Shown here: positions 34,251 to 43,257 of the stretch, in pieces
Layout: each line of letters starts with the position of its first letter
How positions within the stretch are numbered: position 1 is the stretch's first letter
NCBI GenBank assembly: GCA_020722815.1
Contig: DYKB01000036.1
Location: forward strand, 1 to 64,000
DNA: 64,000 nt
Reading direction: 5' to 3'
DNA from: Caldithrix sp.
GTDB taxonomy: Bacteria; Zhuqueibacterota; Zhuqueibacteria; Thermofontimicrobiales; Sulfurfontimicrobiaceae
The notes under the pieces: model-generated
Told to the model about the DNA's origin: nothing
Seen by the model: the letters and a program-made list of their open reading frames with translations, nothing else
The model's database searches: none
Made by a program: the position numbers and the translations under genes

Positions 34251-35192
34251 TTATATCAACCCTTTCTTCACCAACCATTCCTTCATCATCTTCTCAAGCT
34301 GATGCGTCAAATCGTTCATTTTTGGTTTGGCGTGTTTCGTCTCCAGCCAGATGAGTTCCTTCGGCTCTTTGGCTTTATCAAATAAGAACATTGCGCTCTC
34401 TTCAAAAATGCTTTCATCATGCCGGCCGTTAATCATGAGCAAGGGGCGCGGAGAGATGTATTCCACATACTTCATGGGCTCAACCGGCGCCAATAAACTG
34501 GCCACCAGCCATCCCAGCGCCTTTCGTCCCAGCACATCGGCATACTGTTTGGAACTGGATTCAATCATTTTACCAATATTGCCGCCGCCATATAATAGAA
34601 TCACGGCTTTGATTCTGGGATCAACCGCAGCAGCATTGACGGCAAACGGAGCGCCAAAACTGGCGCCGACCACAAAAATCTTTTCGGGATCAACATCTTT
34701 CCGTTGGGACAAATAGTCAATAATGGTTAATACCACCGAGACAGAGCGAATAATTGAACCCCGGATTTTGGGTAAAAACGGCCCGATGTCTGCGCCTTTA
34801 AATTTTCGGGGACCATCGTAAGGGTAGTCAAACGATACCAGAATCGCCTTTTCGGTGGATTCGAATAGTGAAATCACATCCTTCCCGGTATCGATACCAT
34901 TCATGACAAGGAGTCCGGCATATTTTTGGGAATTATCTTTCGGTACCCGGACATAGCCATGAATTGTTAAATTATTGGAATCCGTAATTTTCAGATCATA
35001 ATTATTAAAAAGCGAATCCGCTTTTACAAATGTTTGTTGAATATCGACAATTTCGCCTTTATCCGCTAGAAACTGCTTCCGATAATCGCCATAAAAATAG
35101 TTGAGATACCAGACAATCACTACCAATAAAAGAATGAGAAATCCCGACAGAATTTTATGCCGTCTGATGTATGAAAAAGGGTAATTGGCCAC
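34251..35192 (-). CDS. membrane-anchored alpha/beta-hydrolase
   Basis: This 313-residue protein has one N-terminal membrane helix ('ILSGFLILLLVVIVWYLNYF') and a periplasmic alpha/beta-hydrolase domain. The nucleophile motif is 'FVVGASFGAPFAVNAAA' (GASFG), the acid is in 'LLMINGRHDESIF', and the base is in 'LETKHAKPKMND'. It resembles dienelactone-hydrolase or acyl-peptidase-like esterases. The start is GTG, with AGGAG 9 bases upstream. It is a single gene between repeat-rich gaps; the substrate is unknown. Confidence 0.85.
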   Translation of the reverse strand: MANYPFSYIRRHKILSGFLILLLVVIVWYLNYFYGDYRKQFLADKGEIVDIQQTFVKADSLFNNYDLKITDSNNLTIHGYVRVPKDNSQKYAGLLVMNGIDTGKDVISLFESTEKAILVSFDYPYDGPRKFKGADIGPFLPKIRGSIIRSVSVVLTIIDYLSQRKDVDPEKIFVVGASFGAPFAVNAAAVDPRIKAVILLYGGGNIGKMIESSSKQYADVLGRKALGWLVASLLAPVEPMKYVEYISPRPLLMINGRHDESIFEESAMFLFDKAKEPKELIWLETKHAKPKMNDLTHQLEKMMKEWLVKKGLI

Positions 35193-35610
35193 GATTTTTA
35201 ACTCCTGAAATAATTTTATAAATTATTAATACGGTCGTCAGGTTATTAGGTTCCAGGTTCAGGGTTCCTAGTTTAGCAAATCGAATATCAATTCGTTTAT
35301 TAAAGCTATTTGCAAGCTTAAGCCTGGGACCTTTAAAATTTGGACCTAAAATAATAACAATGGGACAAAAATGCAACCTAAATTTTTACAGCGTGAAAGT
35401 ATCAAATGATTTGGGATAGTCTTGCCAGGCTATTTTTCAAACTTGAAAAACATTTTTTATAGGCGAAACCCTGCTGTTTCCTATCAGGAAATTTTTTTTC
35501 CAATGCGAAACGCTCTCTTTTCCTATCAGGAAAATATTTTTATCAATGCGAAACGTCTTCTTTTCCTATCAGGAAAATAGAATATTCAGCGAGAAAAAAC
35601 CAATTACTTG
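35193..35610. repeat. gap with a family C fragment and a short tandem repeat
   Basis: 35233-35280 holds GTCAGGTTATTAGGTTCCAG, then GTTCAGGGTTCC, a family C fragment. 35461-35580 holds three imperfect copies of a roughly 43-base unit with GCGAAAC and the palindrome TTTTCCTATCAGGAAAA. No gene was found. Confidence 0.7.
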
Positions 35611-36042
35611 TTAGAAGATAATGGTGAATATAACATGGTATGACTCATCCGTTTTAAAATTCGAAACTTCACCCAGTCGTCGCCAACTATCGCCCTGCCG
35701 TTGATAGAAAGTAATCCAGGCACAGCTAAAATCCACATCCCGCTCGCCTCCGCTTTCAATCGACCGTTTGCCCGCGACCTTGACCTGGACAATGGACCAG
35801 GCGATGGAACCATCCTTTGAAAAACTAATGATGGGTTTCTGCAAATCCCGATATTCTGTAAATGTCGTATTTTTGAGATAAGCAGAAAATTGCGCATTCA
35901 TTTCAACCATAGTCGGTTTTCTGATTTCACCATTTCCAACTGAAAAAAAATCATCCGCCAGATCTTTGGTAAAAAAATCCACATCCTTCTGCCAATGCGC
36001 TTCAATTGTGACTTGGTGAAGTGCTAAAATTTCGGATTTCAA
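35611..36042 (-). CDS. NTF2/SnoaL-like (DUF4440-type) protein with a damaged lipoprotein signal
   Basis: This 143-residue NTF2-like domain has 'LHQVTIEAHWQKDVDFFTKD', 'FFSVGNGEI' and 'AWITFYQRQGDSWRRLGEVS'. The first usable start is TTG at 36042. Upstream, the same frame encodes KILLSIIALLSLIFLFCQSK, an obvious lipoprotein signal with lipobox LFLFC. It lacks a start codon: the only upstream ATG (36130-36132) is followed four codons later by TGA (36118-36120). A frameshift in an A-run, or loss of the original ATG, would explain this. The gene may be silent, start at a rare codon such as ATT, or carry a sequencing error. The function of the family is broad. Confidence 0.7.
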   Translation of the reverse strand: MKSEILALHQVTIEAHWQKDVDFFTKDLADDFFSVGNGEIRKPTMVEMNAQFSAYLKNTTFTEYRDLQKPIISFSKDGSIAWSIVQVKVAGKRSIESGGERDVDFSCAWITFYQRQGDSWRRLGEVSNFKTDESYHVIFTIIF

Positions 36043-36324
36043 TTTTTCAAAATCTGGTTTTGATTGGCAGAAAAGGAAAATCAGGCTTAATAAAGCAATG
36101 ATCGATAATAAAATTTTTCAAAATGAAGTCATAATTGCCGCCAGAATGGTTAATCATTAACGCGTCAGAGTTTCTCCGTATTACGAAAGGAATGGTTATT
36201 CAATACTTTTTTTTATAGCGAATGGTTTGATTGATAGAATTCATCAATTTGATTAATTTTTTTCTTGCATTATTCCCTAATATTTAATAATTTTGGAACT
36301 ACCACTTCCAAATTGCGGCGCAAA

Positions 36325-37256
36325 ATGGAAACTTATATTCCAAGATTCTTTAATGAACCCGAACAGAGCTTTTTTCTGTTCGGTCCACGCGGTACGGGCA
36401 AATCGACCTATTTGAAACATCAATATAAGGATGCACTCTGGATTGATTTGCTGAAACCGGATGTTTTCCGGATTTACGCCGCCCGGCCAGAACGAATTAT
36501 TGAGCTGGTACAGGGCAATCCTGACAGGCGCATCATCATCGTGGATGAAGTGCAAAAAGTGCCTGAAATACTCAGTGCAATTCATCATTTAATCGAAGAA
36601 AAGGTGAATCGGAAGTTTATTCTGACCGGTTCAAGCGCTAGGAAATTGAAAAGAGGCGGTGTCGATCTGCTGGCCGGACGTGTGTTGCTGCGGACATTTC
36701 ATCCTTTCGTGCTTTCAGAATTGTCAACGAATTTATCCTTTAAAAAGATTATGCAGTTTGGTTTATTACCAATTGTCATTACTTCAGAGAATCCAACTGA
36801 AGTTTTAGACGCCTATATCTCACTTTACCTTCGGGAGGAGCTTCAATATGAAGGTCTGGTTCGGAACATCGGTAATTTCTTGCGTTTTTTAGAAGCGATT
36901 AGTTTTTCGCATGGCTCGCTGGTTAATATTAGCAATATTGCCCGCGGTCAGGAATCTAGGTCGATTTCATTCTTTATGGCGAGAACGGTATTTTTGCCAT
37001 AGAAGTCAAAAATTCGGATCGTGTCCGTCCCGAAGATTTACGTTCGCTGAAGGCCTTTCAGCAGGATCATCCACAAAGTAAAGCTCTCTTGCTGTATCGG
37101 GGCAATGAAAGGCTGTTAAAAAATGATATTTTATGCTTGCCATGTGAGGATTTTTTAAAGGGACTTATGCCAGAACATGATTTATTAGGATTGCTCAATA
37201 ACACTCAAAATGTATACCACTTATTATTCCAATTTATGAGAAACAATCCTTTTTGA
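36325..37256 (+). pseudogene. AAA_14/DUF4143 ATPase pseudogene with internal deletion
   Basis: The N-terminal part (from ATG 36325) is a good AAA_14 ATPase. The Walker A is 'LFGPRGTGKSTYLKHQY', the Walker B is 'RIIIVDEVQKVPEIL', and sensor-like 'FILTGSSARKLKRGG' follows. After about residue 205 ('NISNIARGQES') the frame is lost and ends at 37002. Another frame continues with the DUF4143 tail 'YGENGIFAIEVKNSDRVRPE' to a stop at 37256. About 100 residues between these points, normally present in this family, are missing. It is therefore a deletion plus frameshift remnant. Intact members are often mobile, toxin-antitoxin-like or defence-associated accessory ATPases. Confidence 0.9.
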
Positions 37257-37365
37257 TCTATTACAAATTTTTAATTTGGAGCAAATTTAAATTTTTTATA
37301 TATTGGATAAATTGAGCCTTCACCAAACCAATATGACAGAATATCAATTTGAAAGGATTCAAAAA

Positions 37366-38409
37366 ATGAAAATATTGCACCTTTTGACGACTAATAAGTT
37401 TTCAGGAGCAGAAAATGTAGTTTGTCAAATCATTAATCTATTTGAATCTAAAATCAAAATGGTTTATTGTTCGCCAGAAGGTCCAATTCGAGCCTCACTG
37501 AAAGAAAGAAATGTCGAATTTATACCACTAAAAGATTTTACTATATCAGAAATTAGAAGAGCGATTAAAATTTTTAATCCGGATTGTATCCATGCGCATG
37601 ATATAAGAGCGAGTGTTTTATCAGCAATTGCAACTTCCAAAATTCCAATAATTTCACATATCCATGGAAAAGCAGAAGAATTAACGCGCCTAACAATCAA
37701 ATCATTTCTCTACAGAATAACCATTCACAAATATCAAACTATTATTGCGGTCTCGAAAAGTATCCTTAATGAGTATTATTTTAAAAAGAAATTAAAAACA
37801 AAAAGTACTGTTCTATACAATGTGATAAATAAAGAAATATTATATGAAAAAGTAAGTCAGGATAAAAATGAATATGAGTTTGATGGTGTGTATCTTGGCC
37901 GTTTTGTGTATCCCAAAAACCCACAAAGATTGATAAAAATTCTGGCTAAGGTCATTGAAAAAAGAAGTATTTCAAAATTTGCACTTGTTGGTGATAGAGA
38001 ATTGCTAGATGAATGTCAAGCCCTGGCTAAAAAATTGGGGATTTTTTCAAATTTATGTTTTAAAGGTTTTATGTCAAATCCATATAAGCTGCTTCATGGA
38101 GCAAAAGTGATGATAATGACTTCCAGAGCTGAAGGAACACCAATATGTTTATTGGAAGCGATGCTTTTAGGTGTCCCGATTATTTCAACCCCAATTGATG
38201 GTGTTAAAGAACTATTAGAGGATGGCTGGGATGGTTTTTATAGCCATGATGATGATTATTTAGTGGATTCGATTCTCAAATTACTATCGAATTCGGAACT
38301 TCGGAATGAGTTTTCGACGCGTATTTTAGAAAAAGGATTGAAATTGAATAATTTAGATAATTATAAAGATTCTCTACATAAAATATACCTCAATAAGGTA
38401 GAAATGTAA
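37366..38409 (+). CDS. GT4-family glycosyltransferase
   Basis: This 347-residue cytoplasmic GT-B enzyme transfers a sugar from a nucleotide donor. The N-terminus 'MKILHLLTTNKFSGAENVVC' is typical GT4. The C-terminal donor site has 'YLGRFVYPKNPQRLIKILAK', 'KGFMSNPYKLLHGAKVMIMT' and the E-x7-E motif in 'SRAEGTPICLLEAMLLGVPI'. GAAAGGA at 37351-37357 precedes ATG 37366; an earlier in-frame start at 37303 adds an unconserved extension and is rejected. It is much more AT-rich than the neighbours and stands alone among broken genes, which suggests horizontal acquisition. It is possibly part of a lost polysaccharide cluster. Confidence 0.9.
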   Translation: MKILHLLTTNKFSGAENVVCQIINLFESKIKMVYCSPEGPIRASLKERNVEFIPLKDFTISEIRRAIKIFNPDCIHAHDIRASVLSAIATSKIPIISHIHGKAEELTRLTIKSFLYRITIHKYQTIIAVSKSILNEYYFKKKLKTKSTVLYNVINKEILYEKVSQDKNEYEFDGVYLGRFVYPKNPQRLIKILAKVIEKRSISKFALVGDRELLDECQALAKKLGIFSNLCFKGFMSNPYKLLHGAKVMIMTSRAEGTPICLLEAMLLGVPIISTPIDGVKELLEDGWDGFYSHDDDYLVDSILKLLSNSELRNEFSTRILEKGLKLNNLDNYKDSLHKIYLNKVEM

Positions 38410-39525
38410 CTACTTAGTTTGATCTATCATATTTGTGACAGTCCAAATTAAATCCTTAACAATCCCGCGAATACAATCATCTTCAAATTTATTAATCATC
38501 GCCACGATGCTGATTTTATCATCCGGCAAATAAATCATCTAAGCGATGGTTCCGATATTCCCGCCACCATGTCCGAATGCCATTTTCCAATAGGTGAAGA
38601 AACCGCCAAATTTTCCGATACCAAGTCCATAGCCGCCGGATTTAACAAAAGTAAGCATCTCCGCCATTGATGGCTCACTGAGCAGTTTCCCCTGAAACAA
38701 TGCCTGAGACCAGCGCGCCAAGTCTTTTGCCGTCATAAAAAGTCCGGAAGAGCCGTATGTGATGCTTTCGTGTGATGTTCTCGGCAGAAAGGTAATATCC
38801 CTGAATGATCCATCGTTTTCAAAATTATCCCCCCAGACATGGGCCAGATTAGTCGGGAGTTCTTCCTCCAGCGAAAGATAAGCATTCTGAATACCCAATG
38901 GCTCCCAGAAGCGTTTCCTGAATTCAGCCGCCAGCGTCGAACCAGTGGCTTTGGTGATAATCATTGCCATTAGCAGATAATTGGTGTTGGAGTAGCGATG
39001 TCCTATACCGGGTTGAAAATAGGGTTCTTTGATATAGCTCAACACTTCTTCTGTCGAAAAAATTTTAGAGCGATATTTTTTTAAATCGTCCCAGATTTTT
39101 TGATTCTCCCAGAACATATAAAGTCCACTGGTGTGATTGAGCAGTTGCCGAATCGTGATGGTACCATCCACATAGCGATAACCCGGCAGCCATTTATCCA
39201 GAGGATCCTCCAGCGTCAGGACACCTTCTTCCACCAGTTGGAGCGTGAGTATTGCCACCATATTTTTGGTAATACTGCCAATCGCAAATAACATATCAGG
39301 TGAAATTTTAACTGAATCGTGAGAAATTCCACTGACACCGCGCCAGATTTCACCATTCGGCATGACGATGGCAACAGAAGTACCGTTGACACCATAATGC
39401 TTAATATTTTCATCCAGAGCTGCCTGCAATTGTTCGGACAGTGGGAGGTTTGTTTTAGAGCAAGCGCTGATACTCAGCATTAAAATAATGACAGGCAGTA
39501 TAAATCGTTGAAGTTTTTTTCTCAT
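38410..39525 (-). pseudogene. serine hydrolase (beta-lactamase-like) lipoprotein with an in-frame stop
   Basis: The frame encodes a class-C beta-lactamase/EstB-type hydrolase with lipobox ISAC. The motifs are SxxK in 'FAIGSITKNM', YxN in 'RYSNTNYLLM' and HGG in 'MAFGHGGGNIGTIA'. A TAG at 38539-38541 then interrupts. The same frame continues past it for 42 codons ('MIYLPDDKISIVAMINKFED', ending at 38410), exactly the expected end of the domain. One base change (for example TGG to TAG) explains it. GGAGGAG precedes ATG 39525; the ATG at 39543 overlaps that site. The truncated product might still fold but lacks the last strand and helix. Confidence 0.85.
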
Positions 39526-39612
39526 GATATACTCCTCCTTCATGTTTCGGAATTAGAATTTCTCCGAAAATAAAAAACACCTGACCTGATTAGAGCGCAG
39601 TCATCCCGGTTT

Positions 39613-39782
39613 CTACTAATGTACACTTTTCTACATTACTTTAAAGATTCATTCTAGACCACGCTCAAAGCCCTCGCCCCAACCCTCTCCCGGAGGGAGA
39701 AGGCGTAGCTATTCCCCCTCCTCCTGGGAGAGGGTTAGGGTGAGGGCAAATTTTGCTTAATCAAAAAGTGTATGGTACTGAA
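39613..39782 (+). repeat. palindromic element, family B, full length
   Basis: The left end is CTACTAATGTACACTTTT and the right end is AAAAAGTGTATGGTACTG. The core CCCTCGCCCCAACCCTCTCC / GGAGAGGGTTAGGGTGAGGG is inverted. It is closely similar over its whole length to the copy at 44643-44815 in the opposite orientation, so both define the full element of about 170 bp. Confidence 0.85.
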
Positions 39783-39855
39783 TCCAACTTATACAAATAA
39801 ATTCGATCAACGCCAGAATCCATGCCAGATTGAGTGATATGATACAGGGATAATA

Positions 39856-40053
39856 TCATTTGCCAACTTTCCCGGTTTCAGTCAGCGTTAGTTTTTTATA
39901 TTGGCCGACATATTTGGGAATGTAAAGTCTTAACAGGAAAAAAATGATTTTCACCGGGCGTTTTTGAAGCTCAGAAATGATAATCATGATCATGACCCCA
40001 CTCACCAGGGCGCAGAAAATGGCCAGATATAAAAATATATGAAATAATTCCAT
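39856..40053 (-). CDS. small single-span membrane protein, 65 aa
   Basis: An N-terminal hydrophobic helix ('IFLYLAIFCALVSGVMIMII') is followed by a second moderately hydrophobic stretch and a basic tail. GGAGGT 8 bases before the ATG strongly supports translation. No family is recognised. It stands between a family B element and a family C fragment. Confidence 0.65.
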   Translation of the reverse strand: MELFHIFLYLAIFCALVSGVMIMIIISELQKRPVKIIFFLLRLYIPKYVGQYKKLTLTETGKVGK

Positions 40054-40219
40054 CGGGATACCTCCAATTTTGAAGTGAATAAAGGCAATAATAACCTGGT
40101 CTAATTAAAAAGTCCCTCATTTGACATGTCGCTTTTTTCATTTTTTACTTGACTTTGGCACAAAATTTTGATAGTTATCCCAAATTAACGGATAAGAGAA
40201 TTGACAATAAAGCGTTAAG

Positions 40220-40276
40220 AAATATTAAAAACGAAGGGTTTCTAACCAGGAACCCTGAACCAGCTAGCCTGAGTCG
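40220..40276. repeat. family C repeat fragment
   Basis: AACCAGGAACCCTGAACCAG, then CTAGCCTGAGTCGTTA, matches the right half of the family C element at 42108-42196 and the copy at 51645-51735. Confidence 0.7.
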
Positions 40277-40335
40277 TTACAAGATTTTTAAATCAATCCT
40301 AAAAAGACCTATATACTGATTATTCGGAAAATACG

Positions 40336-41145
40336 ATGATTTCAAAATTAGATAAACTCAAAGATATGATTCGACCACTGCAAAAGGCTTTGGTTGCCTT
40401 CTCCGGCGGTGTGGATTCTACCTTTCTCTTAAAAGTCGCGCTGGAGACACTGGAAATAGAAAATGTACTGGCCGTGATTGCTCAATCTGTCACCTATCCT
40501 GAAGAAGAAATTGAAGGCGCCAAAAAAATTGCTGAAATGCTTCAGGCAAATTATCAGGTGATTCACACCAATGAGATTTGTAATGAAAATTTTTATACCA
40601 ATCCACCGGAACGGTGCTATTATTGTAAACTGGAATTATTTACAACGATGAAAAAAATCGCCAGCGAGCATGGCATCCAATATGTTCTCGAAGGCTCGAA
40701 TCTGGATGATACCAGCGATTATCGCCCTGGTTTGCGTGCGCTTGAAGAATTGAAGATTATCAGTCCGCTGAAACAGGCTGAATTGACGAAAGACGAAATC
40801 CGAGCCTTCTCAAAATCGTTAGGTTTACCCACCTGGAGCAAGCCCTCGATGGCCTGTCTTGCCAGCCGGTTTCCGTACGGCTATCAGATTACCGAGCCAG
40901 AACTAAAAATGGTGGAACAGGCCGAACGCTTTCTTCGAAAGCTCGGTTTTGGGCAATTACGCGTCCGGCATCATGGCAAACTGGCCCGGATTGAGGTTGA
41001 ATCGCAGCAGCTTGGCCAACTCATCGAACCGGAAATTCGGGAGCAAATAATTAATCATCTAAAATCACTGGGCTATGTGTGGATTGCGATGGATTTACAG
41101 GGCTATCGAACCGGAAGTTTTAATGAATCGTTGACAGGAAAGTAA
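40336..41145 (+). CDS. larE: LarE-type ATP-dependent sacrificial sulfur transferase
   Basis: This 269-residue enzyme is of the PP-loop family. LarE adenylates and sulfurates the nickel-pincer nucleotide precursor of lactate racemase and related racemases. The PP-loop is 'FSGGVDSTF' (residues 23-29), 'PERCYYCK' is at 91-98, and 'PSMACLASRFPYG' places the sacrificial cysteine at C174. The length is normal for the family. No larA, larB or larC is visible nearby, so it may serve a distant pathway; some homologues work outside lactate racemisation. The start has only a weak GGAAA upstream. Confidence 0.92.
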   Translation: MISKLDKLKDMIRPLQKALVAFSGGVDSTFLLKVALETLEIENVLAVIAQSVTYPEEEIEGAKKIAEMLQANYQVIHTNEICNENFYTNPPERCYYCKLELFTTMKKIASEHGIQYVLEGSNLDDTSDYRPGLRALEELKIISPLKQAELTKDEIRAFSKSLGLPTWSKPSMACLASRFPYGYQITEPELKMVEQAERFLRKLGFGQLRVRHHGKLARIEVESQQLGQLIEPEIREQIINHLKSLGYVWIAMDLQGYRTGSFNESLTGK

Positions 41146-41218
41146 AATTCAAATCTTCGGAGCTTACATCCTTAAAATTCTATCTATTGCATAATTGAAA
41201 CAAATCAACGGGCAAAAA

Positions 41219-41705
41219 ATGAAATCGAAGGCTATCATTTTACCGGTTCAGGTCAGGTGGAAATAAAAGAAATTCAACTACCAAAACCCGGTCCCGGCCA
41301 GGTTATGACGAAAACGCTTCTGACGGGTGTCAGCACCGGGACTGAAATCAGAGTTCTTAATAGTGGGCAACCAGGTTGTACATTTCCCCTCATTTCTGAC
41401 TATGAAAATGTAGGGGAAATCGTCGAATGTGGCCTTTTCCGCCCTCAGCACGCGTGGTGATTCTGGGACGTTATACCCGGCCAATTGTATATGATTATAA
41501 TGATACCTTATTCTGGAATGAACCGGATATTTTTTTTTTGTGGGATGTGGTATCGGATGATTGAAAAGCGGTTTTGCTGCTCCTGTCGCTGAAAAAAATT
41601 CAACTGAATCTTATTCCTGCCCGGCATTTTTCGTTCCAGGAAGCACCGGCGGCATATACAGAATTGTTGGCAAAAAAATTGATGAGAGTGATCTTTCCGT
41701 GGTAG
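41219..41705 (+). pseudogene. zinc-type alcohol dehydrogenase (MDR) remnant
   Basis: From ATG 41219 the sequence reads MKSKAIIL and is then frameshifted by one missing base. In the next frame, 'GSGQVEIKEIQLPKPGPGQV', 'LLTGVSTGTEIRVL' and 'FPLISDYENVGEIVECG' are the N-terminal half of an MDR dehydrogenase. After 41440 a large internal part is missing. The end reappears as 'VVILGRYTRPIVYDYNDTLF', then 'IQLNLIPARHFSFQEAPAAY' to a stop at 41705, with another stop inside. It is clearly a decayed gene, downstream of larE on the same strand. Confidence 0.85.
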
Positions 41706-41828
41706 ATGAGTGATCTGAAATCTGGAAATTTGTGCGCTTACTCTTAAAGGCAGGCTGTGAGATAAGGCTCTTGCCGCAGCCATCAGATTTCCTGATGGCC
41801 ACCGATAAAAAATACAGTAATTACTACT

Positions 41829-42101
41829 ACAACGTTAAGTTTATAAAGCTAAAAAAATTATTTGAAATTCTAAAAAGAACCGTTTTTTTCGGCAGTAGTC
41901 ATTTTCACTGTGAAATTGACCCCCTCTGTATCTCCCCCATTTTCAAAAAACGAAAATGGGGGAGAGAACCAGGCTTTTTCTCCCTCAAATTCCGTTTTTT
42001 AGAATTTGGGGGAGGCAGGAGGGGGTCCTTCATTGATTTAGAATATCATAAATTTCCAATTTGAATTTCAAGTTTTATAGGTCTTTTTAACTTAACGTTG
42101 T
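41829..42101 (+). mobile_element. MITE-like element, family A long form
   Basis: The ends ACAACGTTAA (41829-41838) and TTAACGTTGT (42092-42101) match the copy at 1424-1680. The interior holds CCCCCATTTTC / GAAAATGGGGG and CAAATTCCG / GAATTTGGGGG hairpins. ACTACT occurs beside both ends and may be a target duplication. It has no open frame for a transposase. Confidence 0.85.
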
Positions 42102-42107
42102 AATACT

Positions 42108-42196
42108 ACTCAGGTCCAAGGTTCAATTGTTCCCGGTTAAAAAATATCAAGAACAAAGCGTTTCCAACCGTGAACCCTGAACCAGCCAACTTGAGT
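42108..42196. repeat. family C repeat, near full length
   Basis: ACTCAGGTCCAAGGTTC at the left and GAACCAGCCAACTTGAGT at the right form imperfect inverted ends of an 89-bp element. Related pieces lie at 35233, 40220, 51155 and 51645. It abuts the family A element 6 bases away. Confidence 0.75.
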
Positions 42197-42215
42197 CGTC
42201 ATAAATTTTATATTA

Positions 42216-42623
42216 TTATTTCACTTTCAGTTCAATCGTCCCGGCTTTGCCGGTATAGCTCTGCTCAAAGCCTTTGGTGACAATTTCTTTTCCTTCTTTA
42301 TCGATGGCGGTGATATCCAGATGAAACAGCTCTGACGGTGCTTCTTCGGGAATGGGGCCTTTCATTACCCAGATATTCTTTTTCGATGTGGTATCGGCTA
42401 CCAGCGGAATGCGGGGATAATCATACTGATATTCCCGAACCGTCAGGAAGACTTCCCGAATATCTTTGTGAACACCGGAAAATTCCACTTTTATATTAAC
42501 CGTGTCCCCAATCGCAGCCGTATTCGGTTTGATAACCGCTTCTTTTAATTTGGGTTGTTCGGCCAAACTCGACTGAACCAGGATAAATAACATCAAAAGT
42601 GCCAGCATTACGACTTTCTTCAT
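42216..42623 (-). CDS. small secreted beta-rich protein
   Basis: This 135-residue protein has a signal peptide ('MLALLMLFILVQSSLA') followed by an Ig-like beta region ('KPNTAAIGDTVNIKVEFSGV', 'FLTVREYQYDYPRIPL', 'FHLDITAIDKEGKE'). No family name is certain; the pattern is like a single Ig-like or transglutaminase-associated module. GGAGGT precedes ATG 42623, so a GTG/ATG four codons earlier is not used. It is a single gene. Confidence 0.7.
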   Translation of the reverse strand: MKKVVMLALLMLFILVQSSLAEQPKLKEAVIKPNTAAIGDTVNIKVEFSGVHKDIREVFLTVREYQYDYPRIPLVADTTSKKNIWVMKGPIPEEAPSELFHLDITAIDKEGKEIVTKGFEQSYTGKAGTIELKVK

Positions 42624-42869
42624 TTCGACCTCCAAATTTGCATGAATTCAAGGTTAAAGTACCGAGAAAATCAAAAAAAGTGAACTGTATTTTAATAAAA
42701 TTGACGCTGATTTTGGATTCTTTTACTTGCTGAATTGTATTTTGTTTCAATGAGAATTTTTATTTTTAAAATGAAAATAGCCGGGTGAAAAAGTTGATCG
42801 ATAATCATGAAATCCGATAAAGCTTTTATATTTTGATGAAAAGATAAAATGAAGAGAAAAGTTCTGCTG

Positions 42870-43256
42870 GTTTAGGATTATCGACTGTTACCATTGTGAA
42901 TTGATCTGCTACCACAGAATCATGGACTGCTATCGTCGGGAATTGATCTGCTACGACAGGATCATGGACTGCTACCATGGGATCATGAACTGCTACCGTT
43001 GGGAATTGATCTGCTACGTTGGGATCATGAACTGCTACTGTTGAGAAGTGATCTGCTACTCTGGAATCATGGACTGCTACTGTTGGGAATTGATCTGCTA
43101 CCGCAGGATCTCGGACTGCTACCTTTGAGAAGTGGTCGGCTACTCCAGGATCATAAACTGCTACTCTTGAGAAGTGATCTGCTTCTCTGGGATCATGAAG
43201 GTCTACCGTTGAGAAGTAGTCTGCTACTGAAAGATCATGTTCAGCTACTTTTGACA
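42870..43256. repeat. second 42-bp tandem repeat array, about 9 units
   Basis: Units of the form GAATTGATCTGCTACGACAG, then GATCATGGACTGCTACTGTTGG, are repeated with variation. Each unit itself is a near-duplicate of two 21-base halves (TCTGCTAC / GACTGCTAC). On the minus strand a frame from TTG 43257 gives 14-residue repeats like 'VADQFPTVAVHDP' (143 residues in all), with GGCGG nearby. The ribosome site is weak and the plus strand is open too, so coding is uncertain. Confidence 0.85.
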
Positions 43257-43257
43257 A

